The translations under genes and the position numbers were made by a program. From contig CM040428.1 in NCBI GenBank assembly GCA_022702705.1, positions 115,924,183 to 115,988,182 of the forward strand: a stretch of 64,000 bases of DNA, in the 5' to 3' direction. The notes under the pieces were generated by a model, which was given only the letters and a program-made list of their open reading frames with translations, did not search any database and was not told the DNA's origin. Of the stretch, positions 47,278 to 61,400 are shown piece by piece (the first letter of the stretch is position 1; each line of letters opens with the position of its first letter). The DNA comes from Papilionanthe hookeriana x Papilionanthe teres (lineage: Eukaryota > Streptophyta > Magnoliopsida > Asparagales > Orchidaceae).

Positions 47278-49879
47278 CACCACCCCCTCACGGCCATGAA
47301 AAAGAGTTGCACAAACCTTGCCGAAACTCCGCCAAAATTGTTCCAAACCCTTCTCCACCCTGTAAGCAGCTTGATCCCCAGTTGTCAATTTGCCCTAATC
47401 CCCAATGACAAAATCCAATTTCTCAACCGAAATTCCACCCAAAACCAGGACACTTCTCTACAATGGATCAATCCTCAAATTGATTGGTCCTACACCTTCA
47501 CCGTACCAAGAGAAGGTGTCCACCAACGAAAAGCCCCATCTCCGTGCCACCCAGCTTGTTCCGCACTCCAAAGGTTGTGATCGGCCTTGGTGGAAATCAC
47601 ACCTGTGCAATTCACCACATCCCTGTGCTTTATCCCTAGCCTCCCGCAGCTCCAACGAACGTGCCGAGCATCTCTCGATCGAGGCTTCACCTCTCGTAGC
47701 TAAGGTATGGATTAATTCTTCATCCCGAGCTTCTAAACATTCTCCATTTCAAATGCTTTAATTTCAATAAACATCGTCGTATAGATGTGTTCGTCTCTTC
47801 AAGACGAATCCATAGAGTATAAGAACATAAAAATCCATGGAGAATCGAGTGAGATCTTGTGGCTAGAAGGTGGACGGCTCACGGGCGAGGACGATCGGGG
47901 ACGATGAATGGATGCCGTCCATTTAATACACGCGCGGACGGACGGCTCGGATTAGGTCGGATCGGCGAGATGATACGCGGAAGGCGGGACCCGGCCGCCG
48001 ACGCGGATGGCGGCGTCGAATGGGAGCACGCCACGCGGCACTTCGGAGCTGCCGATGTTTCGCTGGCGCCGCGTGGATAAGTAGAAAATTAGGGGTATTT
48101 TCTATTTATTTAATTCCCTAAACTTCAAAAATCCATAACTTTGTGTAGGAAAATCATAAAAATAAAATAAAAATACCCTCTCGCTCAAATGAACGGAGGA
48201 GAATAATGTGGAAAAGAAATCATTTAATTTCATAAAGTATTTTATTTTTTATAATTTATTTACTCTCTCGCATACATTTAATTCTTCATGCATGTATACA
48301 ATTCACCATGGCATGAGACCATGTGGCTTTCAAGCCTCCGAATTCGGGAACATTCCCCGAATTTTCCAAAGTCGAGGCCATCCCTATGAAGAGTTATTGA
48401 TTTTTCAAATTCATGTCACCGTTTTGAGTATTTTAATTCCAATAAATAGCATGTTGTGAAATAAATTCTAGGAAAATTTGGTGATGTTCCTTATGACCAG
48501 AGAACCCTAGGAAAAATAGGACTTGGATTAATTCACTTAAGATAACCCTAATTGGCTTAAACACTCAAAATAGGTCTCTAATTAATTAGAGTTAACCATA
48601 GATCAAATTGACTTGAAATCAATTCTCCACTGACCTTTAGGATCAGAGGAACCCACCATAAAAGTTTGAAGTCAATTGGACTTCGTTAGCCCTATTAATC
48701 GGGTCGATTAAGCCATTTAGTCATTTTAAACTTTAAAAATTCATAACTTTCAAAATACCTTTCAAAAATTCACCAAATTGGTTTTAGAGCCTCTCTGATA
48801 TCAGGGGAATTTAAGAAAATTAAAATTTCAATTTTCTAAAAAAGTTGATTTTTAATATTATTTTAATATTTTTAATAATTAAAAAATAATAAAAATCACA
48901 AAAATAATAAAATTCACCAAAATGTCACATTTTGAATTTTAATCACTTAGGAACAAACCCCATATTTTTCTTAGGCCTATTTGGTGAGATATTAATTTTT
49001 AAAGTTCTAGGGTAATTTTTAAAATTAAAAAAATGTATTTTCTAGCATTTTCACTAAAATAATTATAATAAATCATAGAAAAATCGGAAAATTGCAAAAT
49101 TTGCTTCTCTGGTTTCCTTGATATCAGAGAGATTTTTGAAAAACATAAAATTCATTTTTCAACATTTATTTTATTTTTAAATTAATTAATACTCCAGAAC
49201 TTAAAATAATTCTAATAAATAAAATATAATTCAAAAAATCACAAAATTTGGTCCAAGTGGTCCTCTGGTCATTAGGAATGTCCCATAATTTTCTTAAGGA
49301 CATAAACTTTTCCTTGGTCATGTTATTAAATTTTCCTTGGAAATCTCTATTTTCTACCAAAAATAATTATATAAATAAATTAAATACAGAAAAATCACAT
49401 TTTCTCCTCTCATGTCTTTATTGACATATGAGTGAAGTCACATAAAAATTTCAAGTTCATTTGAGTTCAATTTAGTGAGTTATGAAATTATTAAGCTTAA
49501 AGGGTAAAGTGGTAATTAAATTTTTTTAATCCTTAATTAAAACTTTAGGTTTAATAAAAAAATTAACAAGTAAAATATCTGATCCTAATCTGATTTGGAT
49601 GATTGAAATTTAAATAATTGAAGGGTAGAAACCCATTAAGCAATTTAAAATGATTAAACTTTAATTAAATAATTGATTAAATTTGGAAGAATAATAAAAT
49701 TGGAATTATTAAAATAGGGATATTATTAGGAAGAGATTTATTCTTTAATTTAAAAAATCCCTAAATTAATCATTTCATTAATGTTTAATTCTTAATTAAA
49801 ATGATAATTCAAATTTAAAATATTAAAAGACTTAATCATTAAACTAAAATTAAATAATCGAACTCTTTAATTAAAATCA

Positions 49880-50310
49880 AAATGAATAAAATTAAATTAA
49901 AAAAATTAAATTAAATTAAATTAAATCAAATTAAAAATTAAATTAAAAAATTAAATTAAAAAATTAAATTAAATTAAGAATTAAATTAAATTAAATTAAA
50001 TTAAATTAAATTAAAAAATAAATTAAATCAAATTAAATTAAATCAAATTAAATTAAAAATTAAATCAACTCAAATTAATTTAATGTAACATCGAACCAAA
50101 CTAAATTGAATTAAATTAAATTAAATTAAATTAAAAACTAAATTAAATTAAATTAAATTAAATTAAATTAAATTAAATTAAAAAGTAAATTAAATTAAAT
50201 TAAATTAAATTAAACTAAATCATATTACATTAAATTAACTTAAGTTAAATAAAATTAAATTAAACCACATTACATTAAATTAGGTTAAATTGAATTAAAT
50301 TAAATTAAAT
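49880..50310. repeat. (AAATT)n tract, element 2 3' LTR
   Basis: Near-identical partner of the tract at 29490-29912 in the 5' LTR, including the same interruptions, with small length differences. Confidence 0.92.
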
Positions 50311-52408
50311 ATAAAGACATGAAGAATTCAAAAATAAATCTAAAATAACTCAACACTATTCCAAACTTAAATCATTAATTTGAACTTAAATTTGAATCAC
50401 AAATCATTAAATATCATTTTACCCTCAAAAGCTTTAGTTATCATAACTCCTAAACAGGATATTAAATGAAGTGTTACTTCACTTATAGTGACATTCAAAT
50501 ATCCTAGTTCACCGAGCAAGTTAACAAAACTCGAAAACCTCTGACGATCGATTCATTTACATAATTAAATTCTTCGGACTTAAAACAATCCTAGGAATAT
50601 TGAAAAGATGTTTAAGATTCTTCTTAAGCACTTCCTCAATATGATAGGATATTTATAAGAACAATCGAACTTAATTGTTCTTTCGATGAAGAAAATCGTC
50701 TTCAAACTAAAAACACAAGGAACCTAGACGTCATAGGAAATGACTAGCCATAGGATTAGGAATTTGGTAGAAAACCATAACCTTTCCCTTAGCTTTTACC
50801 TAGGAACTTACTTTAAATGCTTAAATATGCTAACCGTGTTTTAAGTGCAACTTGGGATGACGGGAAGACCCTCCGTGTACGCTTTTATTTTATTGCGATT
50901 TACTTTACGGCAATTTATTTAATCGCATCGCACTTACTTCTCTTGCATGATAAACAACAAGCTGCATGAAAACCTACACCTTTAGGACGTAAACCAAAAC
51001 CGAAGCCCATAACTAAATTAAAAGTCATTGCAAGATAAAATTCACCGCCACAACATTTCAAAATATAAGATAACTCAAAATTTAATCACAAACGTAACAC
51101 AAAACTACAATTACAACTAAATTAAAACGTCTCATCGAATGATCTAGAATACCTCTGATGATGTAACCCACGTGTTGCTAACGGGATTTCCCACGGTCTA
51201 AATGAAAGTGCGGAACTCATTTAGTCGAGTTTAGTAAATTCATCCGGACTAAGTGAATTCGATGAAAATAACTGTGTCGGATGACGGAACCGTGGGATCT
51301 TAATCTGGTTCCGTTTAATCAACTTTAAGATCTCGTTTTAATTAAAATGTTAAAAACACATGGAAATTAAGACTTCTCTAAACCAAAACACTTTTCTCAT
51401 CCCCCGATTTGTGATTTCTAAAACTAAACCTCTCGCAACAACAAGGAGCTCTGAGCATGGTGGGCAGCACGCGCCATCGTCGTCGCAGAAACTCGAACCC
51501 ACTTCAAGCAAAACTTTCCTAGAATTAAACAACAAAGCCATAGGACTTCGAGGTAGTTCGCCTAGTGCAACATAAGTCCTCAACTCTTCGTTAGGCATTT
51601 GCATTGCAAATTAAGCCCTAACCGGTCTTAGGATTCCGAGGTAGTCGTCCGATACGACATAAAGCCTCATATCTTTCAGGCTATTTGTATGATTCTATCA
51701 TATAAATATAAGCCCTAATTGACTAAAATTGGCAAGATTAAAACATTAAATGAACATGAGGACTTTCCTAAATCCAAGCCAAACAATAGGATAGTCGGGA
51801 GATTACCGAAGTTCGCTTCGAATCTGTAATTTCTCCTACTTTTCTTCCTTTGAATTCCCAAAATAAAATGTTACAAACTTGATCCATTCCCTATCGAGAT
51901 TCAAAAATTCAATTCTTCGAAAACTTAAACTTTGAAATTCTTGAGAGCAGCATTATTGATTATTATCGAGAGTTTTCTTAGGTGATCCCCGTCACTTAAG
52001 ATGTAATTAACTATAGTGGGCTTGCCCTTATAGGGAATTTTAAAGAACCTGTGTAATATAAACCCCGTTTAATGTTTTCATATTAAGCAGTGGAATTTGT
52101 CGGCTTATAAAATTGGTTCGCAGACCAAACGGATGTCACAAACCTTTCTAGTTTATTTAATCGAGCCCCATCATCAAGCAAGGTGTCTATTCTTCGAGAT
52201 AGATACACTGGTTTGTGATGCGAAGCTCGTTTATATAAACTATTCGGGATGTGAGATCAGTTTGATTTCATATTTTAAAATTTTCAAATTTAAAATTATT
52301 TTACTACTTTTCAAATTATTTATTTAAATTAAATTAAAAATTCGCCGACAATTTCCGTAGGCGACCCCCTTTTCAAAATAAAACACATAACCTAAAAATA
52401 TGCCGACA

Positions 52409-52413
52409 GTGCC
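52409..52413 (+). repeat. target site duplication of element 2 (right)
   Basis: GTGCC directly after TGCCGACA, matching 24511-24515. Element 1 pol continues at once (GTAAAGAGACAAGTC). Confidence 0.93.
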
Positions 52414-53085
52414 GTAAAGAGACAAGTCCTGACATACTTCCTTGCAGCACACCCTTTACCGGCAAAATTGCCTCTCAACGACGACTTGCCAGACAAACAG
52501 ATAATGAGCCTAGAAGACCCCGATGATCAGCGTTGGGAATTGTACTTCGACGGAGCATCTTCAGCACAAAAAGATAAAGAATCGCAAACGATAGTGCCCG
52601 ATAAGGCAGGAATCGGACTAATCTTTATAACACCGGAGCGGGGGATGTTAAGGTATTCCTACCATCTAACAGAACCGTGTACAAACAACGAGGCAGAATA
52701 CGAAGCCCTCCTAACAGGATTGGAATTAACCATTCAGATGGGGATAACATACATCAATATCTACGGAGATTCACAGTTGATCATTCAGCAAGTTGCGGGA
52801 CAGTACAGGATTTTAAAACCAAGACTTGAGCAGTACTTCCAGTATGCAATGAAATTGTTAGAGCAGATTCCAAATGTAACAATCTACAAGATTCCCAGAA
52901 GAGAAAATGCTCTTGCAGATGCGTTAGCCCGCCTTGCAAAAGAATTTGACTGCCTACAGGATGAGTCAATTGAAGTGTCAGTTCAGGGACGTCAGGTTCT
53001 CTCACAGCTCGACATGGACACAATACACAAATCAGAGAAAGAAGAAGAAACAATTGCAACAGTGACAAAAAATGTAGAAGATTAG
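52414..53085 (+). pseudogene. pol: end of gypsy RNase H and second (archaeal-type) RNase H, element 1
   Basis: Resumes element 1 pol after element 2. The first codons (VKRQVLTYFLA) complete the gypsy RNase H. A largely open second RNase H follows (52468-53085). WELYFDGASS, AGIGLIFITPERG, CTNNEAEYEALLTGLELTIQMGI, IYGDSQLIIQQVAGQY and RRENALADALARLAKEF match the RVT_3/archaeal-like RNase H pattern, with the acidic catalytic residues D (FDGAS), E (NEAEYE), D (GDSQ) and D (ADALA) all present. Dual RNase H is a hallmark of the Tat lineage. Ends at a TAG (53083-53085) that is in frame with the integrase beyond. Confidence 0.9.
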
Positions 53086-54220
53086 CGTCAACCGCTAATA
53101 GACTACTTGCAAACAGGAAACTTACCAGACGATAAGTTGATAACCCATCAAATCAAGAAAAGAACTCTGTCTTATGCATTAATAAACAACACGTTTTACA
53201 GAAGGTCTTTTGATCAGATGTGGCTAAGGTGCCTGAGTGAGTCCGAGGCTCGTGAAATTGTAAAAGAAGTAAACTCAGGACTTTGTGACGCTCATCAGTC
53301 GGGTCCGAAATTGAAAATGAAGATTAAAAGACTAAGGTACTACTGGCTCTCAATGATGACCGATTGCATGAAGATTGCCAAAAGTTGTCACCAGTGCCAA
53401 GTGCATGGAGTGGTTCTACATCAACCTCCAAATGTGCTACATCTGACGAGCCGCGTCGTGGCCATTCGAGTGTTGGGGCACGTATATCGTGGGTCCGATA
53501 AAACCACCTTCTTCAAGAGGACATTGCTTCATTCTTGCAGCTACAAATTACTTTTCTAAGTGGGCGTGCAAGCAGTACCGCTCAGAGAAGTGAAAGCACG
53601 TCACGTGCTACAATTCTTTAAGAATCAAGTCGTCTACCGTTTTGGGTACCTCGCAGAATCAATTCAGATAATGGGTTCGCGTTTAAGAGTACAAAAATCA
53701 ACAATTTTGTCAGAAGACACGGGATCGACTGGCGCTATTCAACAATCTACTACCTAAGAGTGAACGACTTGTTCGAGGCTTTTAATAAAACTCTCGTCCA
53801 AATCCTAAAGAAAACTTTGGACGACAATAAGAGAAATTGGCACGAGAAGTTGTTAGAAGCCTTATGAGCCTACAGACGACTTTCGAACTCCCACCCGCCT
53901 ACGCCTTACGCCTTAGCTGTACGGGTCCGAGGCCGTTCTACCCTTAGAGGTTCGCCTTCCATCACTCGAATTGCAGCTTGCGAACAAGATCACTACGAAG
54001 AAAACACCAGATTACGACTAGAAGAATTGGAAAGCTTGGAAGGGAAAAGACTTTCAGCACATCAGAATTTGGAACTGTATCAAGCCAAGATGATCCAGGC
54101 CCATGATAAATTAGTCCGTCCAAGGACTGTCAAGGTCGGTGATTTGGTTCTAGTACTCAGAAGACCTATGCTTGCACACCTCAGGATAGGAGGTAAATTT
54201 GAACCAACATGGGAAGGGCC
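53086..54220 (+). pseudogene. pol: integrase, element 1 (cut by element 3)
   Basis: The HHCC zinc-binding region is intact (AREIVKEVNSGLCDAHQSGPK ... CMKIAKSCHQCQVHG, 53250-53412). The catalytic core after about 53450 is broken by frame changes: WGTYIVGPIK has Tyr-for-Asp uncertainty because of the frame, FFKNQVVYRFG is clear, and a stop is at about 53864. The C-terminal part is open from 54027 (ELYQAKMIQAHDKLVRPR, KVGDLVLVL, IGGKFEPTWEGP) to the insertion of element 3. The last codons follow at 61406. Confidence 0.85.
54216..54220 (+). repeat. target site duplication of element 3 (left)
   Basis: GGGCC just before TGTTGACC; repeated at 61401-61405 after the LTR. Confidence 0.93.
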
Positions 54221-56562
54221 TGTTGACCTCATTTTTGATGAGGTCTTCTCTTCCCTCTTTAATACTTAGGATCTAGCCTTAGGCTTTTCCTTTGACTATC
54301 TTAGAGGACTAGAAATGGAACCTACCCCTTTAGAAACTCAACCACTTCTTAACTCCCTGCAAACCCCACAAGCTTGGTTGTAAACCCCTAATCACATAGA
54401 GGGTTGAGATCAAATGTGGAGGTTTAAAGGATGAGTTCCCTATAGGACTATTTGGCCTTAGGATCACCATGGGTGGCTTGGTCTGGTGAGGGCTAACTTA
54501 CACATACACTACACTCTCATACACACATTCCAAATCCTAAAACCATTCATACCTAGCTTGACTTCCTGACTCATGTAGGTAATTCATATGGATCGACCTT
54601 AACCCCTGTGCCCTCGCAAGAGGGTTGGGAACAACATAGTGAATGCCTCAAATGAGTCCCCTCATGGCTCCTATGGGCTTAATATGGCTTCATGGCTCAA
54701 CTAAAATGATTTCATTTCACTCACACTTCATTTTGCCAAAATTTCAATTTTTGACCCCCGGCGCCCTGGACCCACCAAACCTACTAAAAGCCCTTGGAAC
54801 TAACCAAAACCACCAAAATTTCCAAATCACCCAAAACTTTTCCAAAATTAACCTTGAACATTTCCCCACCAATCAAATTAATCATTTACAGCCAAAAATA
54901 CCAAAATTTCCAAAAATACCCCCAATGCCCTCCAAATTACCAAAATGCCCCTCTTGACCCAAAAATCCAAAAATTCAGAAAATTCCCAGAAAATTCCATA
55001 AAATCCCAAATATTCCCAATTTCATTTTGCTCAACTACACCATGGGCCAATTTTGTGAATTTACACAACCTTTGTCAAAACCCTCAATTTGACCCATTTT
55101 AACCCAAAGTGAACCCAATGTAAAACCAAACCACCCCAATTGACCCCAATTTTGGTCCAATTCAATTCTAAACTTCAATTCAATATCCCAATATCAATCT
55201 AGACCAAATCCAAGTCTAATTTGATTGACAATTGAATCTAATTTCACTTTTAAGCTTAAGACCCAATTTTGGCCCATGACCCAAACTTAGCCCAAACCAA
55301 CCCAATTCAACTCCAATTAACCCCAAACCTTTTCTAAACCTTCCCTAACATCCCCACAAACAAAACACTAACATAATTTGCCCAAAATTTGTACCCAAAC
55401 CTTACTCAAATTCAATCCAAACCCAAAATCCCTTAAATGGGCCTACACCCAGACCTAACCCAAATAGGCCCAAATCCTAAAATCAAAACCCAACCAAAGT
55501 TGAAACCTCTTTAAAACACTCCCATAAATATTTCTTAATGTTAATTTTACATCAATTTCAACATTAGCCCAACCTTAGCCAAGTTAGTCCATTTTGACCT
55601 ATTTTGACCCTATCACTAAAGAGACTCAATTTAGACCCAATTCAATTCCAAACCACCTCAAGTTTGATCCAAATCACTCATGACACATCCTTAAACTAAA
55701 CCCAACATTTATTTGGCATGGTCCTTTGCAAAATTTTCATCTAAAAGCCCACTTCCAAAAGACATTCAAAAGCCCATTCCTAACCAAACTCAAAAGCCCA
55801 AGCCCATCCTAAAGCCCACATTACAATCTCATCTTATCCTCACTTAATAAATTCATTCCTAAGTCCTAAATCAGCAATCAAACCTTTCTAAACAAAGCCA
55901 TATGACAAACCATCCAAATTTTACACCAAAATACCAAAATTCCTTAAACCCATTTCCATGAAACCAAGCCAACTTTTCCCAAGCCATATAAGAGCCATGA
56001 AGCCATCCTTAAGCCCCATGTGAAGCCATGAGGGGTTTTACATGTGACCAAGCTATTAATGGAAAAAGGAGGGCCCCCTTTCCTCATCCTTCATTAAGCC
56101 TTTTTAGCCATATCTATGTCAGACACTAAACCATGTTTTGCCACCTAATCCTTGATGGAGACTCCACCACACATGGGAGGTTGACCCAACTGATTGCCTC
56201 AGCCCAAAATCAGGTTATGGGAGAGTGAACCCAATCCATTTGGATGAGTTGAACAAACCAAGCCTAAAATGGCCTTATCCCCATACAACTTAGAGCCAAC
56301 TCCTTTACTCATGTCCAAAGCCAATTCACTTCACCAAACCCCAGCCTCGACTTCCCCGGTCAAGATGGTGACCCATGCTCGGCCGGCCACCCACCACAGC
56401 ACGCCGTAAAACACCATGGTCGAGACCTTGGAAGGAGCCAAACATTGAAATTCCATCTTGCTGAGCTGTCTCATGTCCAATGGTTGTCACGGCTGTTCTT
56501 CCCTTGATCTAAGCAGCTGATCCAAGCCTTCAACCCTCCCTGGGAAGCCCTCCAGCCAACCC

Positions 56563-56570
56563 TATTTAAA
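56563..56570 (+). promoter_or_regulatory. TATA-like box of element 3 solo LTR
   Basis: TATTTAAA at the conserved position. As a solo LTR on the + strand it could drive RNA into element 1 ORF3 (start about 5.3 kb downstream). Confidence 0.5.
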
Positions 56571-59119
56571 CATTACCTCCTCTCGGCCAAGGGAGGTGCT
56601 GAAACAAACCATACAGAAACTCTGCCAAAATCATTCCAGACTCTCCTCCACACCTGGAGAACTTGATCCCCACTGAAATCCCGCTGCCATTTCCTCTCTG
56701 TGAGCTCAATTTCAAAGTTAAAATTCAAGCCCAAAACTAGGACACTTCAACACAGTGAGTCAATCCTCAAATTGATTGACTCTACACCTTCACCAGACCA
56801 AGAGGAGAAGTTCCCCAGCAAAAGCCCCCTCACCAGGCCAGCCATTGCTTCCACCTCCAAGCTTTGTGATCGGCTGTGGTCACTTTTGTACCTAGGCAAT
56901 TCACCAGGCCAAGGGACTTCATCTGGATCTTTCTTGGACCCAATCAAACGTGACACAACTCTCAGATCGAAGTTTCACTTCTCTGAGCAAAGGTATGAGC
57001 TCTCTCTTCTTCCCGAGCTTCTGAACATTCTCCATTTTGATTGGGTTAATTTCATGCTACATAAACCGTATGGATATGTTCGTCTCTTCAAGACGAATCC
57101 ATAGAGTATAAGAACATGAAAATCCATTGAGAATCGAGTGAGATCTTAGGGTTTTAGTGTGGACGGTCACGGGTGCACACCAGTCGTAGACGATGACTGG
57201 GAGCCGTCGAATCGCGTGTGTATCGAGCGGACGGCTCAGATGGCGTCGGACCAGGGGACGGTACGTGAACCGCGGGCCCCGTGGCAGCTGACTCAGATGG
57301 CGGCGTCGAATGGGAGCGCACCGCGTGGGCTTTCGGAGCTGCCAAGGATTGCGTGGCGCCGCGTGTATAAGTAGAAAATTAGGGATTTTTCTTATTTATT
57401 AAATACCCAGAACTTCAAAAATGCATAACTTTGTGTAAAAAAATCCTAAAAATAAAATAAAAATACCTCTTACTCAGTGAACAGAGGAGAATAATGTGGA
57501 AAAGAAATCAAGTCATTTCATTAAGTATTTTATTTTTAATTAATTATTTACTCTCTGCACTATTTTGATTCTCCATGCATGTAGATAATTCATCATGGCA
57601 AGAGACCATAGGGCTTTTGAAGCCTCTGAACTTGGGAACATTCCCTAAATTTTTCGAGGTCAGAGGCCATCCCTATAAGAAGTTATTGATTTTTTAATTG
57701 CATGTTACTGTTTTGAGTATTTTAATTCCAATAATTATCATGTTCATAAATAAATTCTAGGAAAATTTGGTGATGTTTCTTATGACCAGATGAACCTAGG
57801 AAAAATAGGTTTTGAATTAATTCACATGGAACAACCCTAATTGGCCTAAATACCCAAAATTGAACATTAATTAATTAGGGTTAACCACACATTAAATTGA
57901 CTTGAAAATAATTCTCCACTGATTTTTCGGATCAGAGGAACATCACATAAAAATTTAAAGTCAATTGGATTTGATTAGCCTCACCAAATGGGTTGATTAA
58001 GCCTCTTAAGCAAAATGGATAAAATTAAATTTTAAAAATCATAACTCACAAAATAATTTTCTAAAATTCACGAAAATGGTTTTTGAGCTTCTCTGACATC
58101 AGAGAAACTTAGGAAAATTAAAATTGTAATTTTCTAAAAAAGTTGATTTTTATCATTATTTTAATATTTATAATAATTAAAAAATAATAAAAATCATAAA
58201 AATATTAAAAATCACCAAAATGTCACATTTTAACTCCTATTCACTTAGGAACAAACCAAATATTTTCCTAAGTTTCTAGGGTAAGATATTGAATTTTAAA
58301 GGCTTAAAACAATTTTTGAATTAAAAATGATTTTCTTTAATATTTCCACTAAAATAATTCTAATAAATAAAAGAAAAATTATAAAATTATAAAATTTATT
58401 TCTCTGGACTCCTTGAGGTCAGAGAGATTTAAGAAAAATATAAAATCCATTTTTCAACATTAATTTTATTTTAAAATTAATTAATACTTCAAAACTCAAA
58501 ATAATTCTAATAAATAAAATATAATTTAAAAAATCACCAAAATTGGTCCAAATGGTCCTCTGGTAACTAGGAATATTCCATAATTTTCTTAAGGATAGAA
58601 ACATTTCCTTGGTTATGTTATTGAATTTTCCTTGAAAACCCCTATTTTCCATTAAAAATAATTACATAAATAAATTAAATACAGAAAAACCACATTTTCT
58701 CCTCTAATGTCTTAATTGACTTGTGAGTAAGGTTACATAAAAATTTCAAGTTCATTTGAGCTTAATTTAGTGAGTTATAGAATTATTAAGCTTGAAGGGC
58801 AAAGGATAATTAAAAATTTCAACCCTTAATTAAAATTTTAGGATTAATCAAAAAGGGGAGAGTAAAATATTTGATTTTAAACTGATTTTGGGATGATTGA
58901 AACTTAAATGATTGAGGGTAGAAACCTACTAACCATTTCAAATATAATTAAAATAAAACATTAATTAATTAATTAATTGAAATTTTGGAAGAATAATAGA
59001 AATTGGAATTATTAAAGTAGGGATATTATTAAGAGGATATTTATTCTTTAATTTAAAAATCCCTAAATAAATCACTTCAATAATACTTAATTCTTAATAA
59101 AAAAAATTAAAATAATAAT

Positions 59120-59260
59120 CCAAATTAAAATTAAACTAAAATTAAATTAAATTAAATTAAATTAAATCAAATCAAATCAAATTAAATTAAATTAAATTAA
59201 ATTAAAATCAAATCAAATTGAATTAAAACTAAATTAAATTGAATTAAATTAAATTAAAAT
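59120..59260. repeat. short (AAATT)n tract, element 3
   Basis: Same place as the longer tracts in the other LTRs; about a third of their length, so the tract length varies between family members. Confidence 0.85.
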
Positions 59261-61400
59261 AATTTAACAACAAACCTAAATGAAATCATTAAGAATTAAA
59301 TCTAAAATAACTTGAACACTATTCTAAACTTAAACTAATTTTTTATAATTAAGTCAAAATTAAAATTAAATCATTAAGTTTAAATCATTAAAATACTTAA
59401 TAAGTAAATTTGCCCTTTTAAAGCTCTTATTATTATTATAACTCTTAAATGAAGTATCAAGTTAAGTGTTACTTCACTTATAGGATATTCAAATGTCCTA
59501 GTTCACTGAGCAAGAGAACAAAACTTAAACTCCTGGATGATTAATTCACTTGTATAATTAAATTCTCTTGGACTTAAAACAATCATAGAGGTATTGAAAA
59601 GATGTTTAAGACTCGTCTTAAGCACTTCCTCAATAAGATGGGATGTTTATAAGAACAATTGAACTTAATTGTTCTTTGGTGAAGAAAATCATCTTTAAAC
59701 CAAAACACAAGAACCTAGACGTCATAGGAGATGACTAGCTATAGGATTAGGACTTTGGTAGACAACCAGAACCTTTCCCTTAGCTTTACCTAGGTACTTG
59801 TTAAAACATTTAAATGCTTAACATGTGCTTTAAGTGCAGCTTGGGATGACGGGAAGACCCTCCAGGTACGCTTTTATTTTATTGCAATTTACTTACATGC
59901 ACTGTACTTTACTTTTCTTGCATGATAAACAACTGTTGCATGAAAACCAAAACCTTTAGGATAGTCCCTGAACTGAATCCAAAACTAATTTAAAAGTCAT
60001 TACGAGATAAAAATCACCGCCACAACATTTCAAAATATAAAACACCTCAAAATTTAATCACAAACAGAACAACAAAACTACAATCACAACTAAATTAAAA
60101 CGTCTCATCGAATGATCGGGAATACCTCGGATGATGTAACCCACGTGTTGCTAACGGGATTTCCCACGGTCTAAATGAAAGTGTGGAACTCATTCAGTTG
60201 AGTTTAGCAAATTCATCTGGACTAAGTGAATTCAATGAAAATAACGGTGTCGGGATGACGCGAACCGCGGGATCTTAATCGGTTCGTTTAAACAACTTTA
60301 AGATTTGTTTTAATTAAAATATTAAAAACACTTGGATTTTAAGATTTTCTCTAAACCAAAACACTTCTCTCATCTCCTGATTTATGACTTCTAAAACTAA
60401 ACCTCTGCAACAACAAGGAGCTTGGAGCATAGTGGGCAGCACGGCCATCGCCGTCAGCAAAACTCGGATCTACATCAGCAAAACCTTTCCTAGCTTTAAA
60501 TAACCAAGCCATAGGATTTCGAGGTAGTTTGCCTAGTGCAGCATAAATCCTCAACCTTTTCGTTAGGCACTTGCATAATTATTTTATGCAAATTAAGTCC
60601 TAACCGATCTTAGGATTCCGAGGTAGTTGTTTGGTACGACATAAACCCTCACATCTTCGAGGCTATTTGTATGATCATATCATACGAATATAAGTCCTAA
60701 TTAGTTAAAACTCGCACGATTGAAATATTAAATAAATTCTTAAATTGAAGCCAAACAATAGGATAGTTTGGGAAGTTTCCAGGATTCTTCTTGGATCCTC
60801 AGCTTCTCCTACTTTTCTTCCTTTGAACTCCTGAAAGTAACTGTTCCAAATTTGATCAATTCCCTATTGAAATTTCAGAACTCAATCCTTTCAAAAACCT
60901 TAAACTTTGAAATTCTTGAGAGCAAAACTACTAATCATTATCGAGAGTTTTCTTAAATGATTCCCGTCATTTAAGATGTAATTAACTATAGGGTCTTGCC
61001 CTTATAGGGAACTTTAAGAACCCGTGTAATATAAACCTCGCTTAATTCATTTATATTAAGTAGGGAACTTGTCGGCTTATAAGATTGGTTCGCAGACCAA
61101 ACGGATGTCACAAATCTTCTAGTTTATTTAATTGAGCCCCATTATCAAGCAAAGGTGTCTATTCTTCGGGATAGATACATGGTTTGTGGTGCGGTGCTCA
61201 TTTATATAAACTATTCGGGATGTGAGATCGGTTTGATTTCATATCTTAAAATTTTCAAACTTAAAAATCATTTTCAAAATCAAATGTTACTTTCTAAATT
61301 ATATATATTTAAATTAAGTTTAAAACCTAAAATTCGCCGACAATTTCTGTAGGCGACCCCTCTTTAAAAATACAACACGTAACCTAAAAATATGCCGACA

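Larger units (their letters stand above)
24516..52408 (+). mobile_element. Element 2: 27.9-kb Tat/Ogre-like LTR retrotransposon nested in element 1
   Basis: Both LTRs are present (24516-31995 and 44905-52408), with a primer-binding site, all gag-pol domains, ORF3 and a long 3' untranslated region with a tandem array (internal region 12.9 kb). It is flanked by GTGCC duplications inside element 1's pol. The size is at the upper end for LTR retrotransposons, comparable with Ogre. All protein genes are present in order but broken by frameshifts and some stops, so the copy as given is non-autonomous. Part of the breakage may be a consensus artefact. Confidence 0.95.
44905..52408 (+). repeat. Element 2 3' LTR (7,504 bp)
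   Basis: Starts TGTCGACC and ends TGCCGACA; pairs with 24516-31995. Most of the AT-rich part is nearly identical between the two, but the GC-richer parts differ at many CTG, CAG, AGG and TTG words. TATA-like box at 47270, splice-donor-like GT at 47705, AAATT tract at 49880-50310. The site CTCCAGGTACGC is CTCCGTGTACGC here. Confidence 0.95.
54221..61400 (+). mobile_element. Element 3: solo LTR (7,180 bp) in element 1 integrase
   Basis: Starts TGTTGACC, ends TGCCGACA, flanked on both sides by GGGCC, with no internal region. This is the classic product of recombination between the two LTRs of an inserted element. TATA-like box at 56563, splice-donor-like GT at 56993, short AAATT tract at 59120-59260, CTCCAG|GTACGC with GT at 59866. 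No gene inside; the small ORFs have no recognisable domains. Confidence 0.95.
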
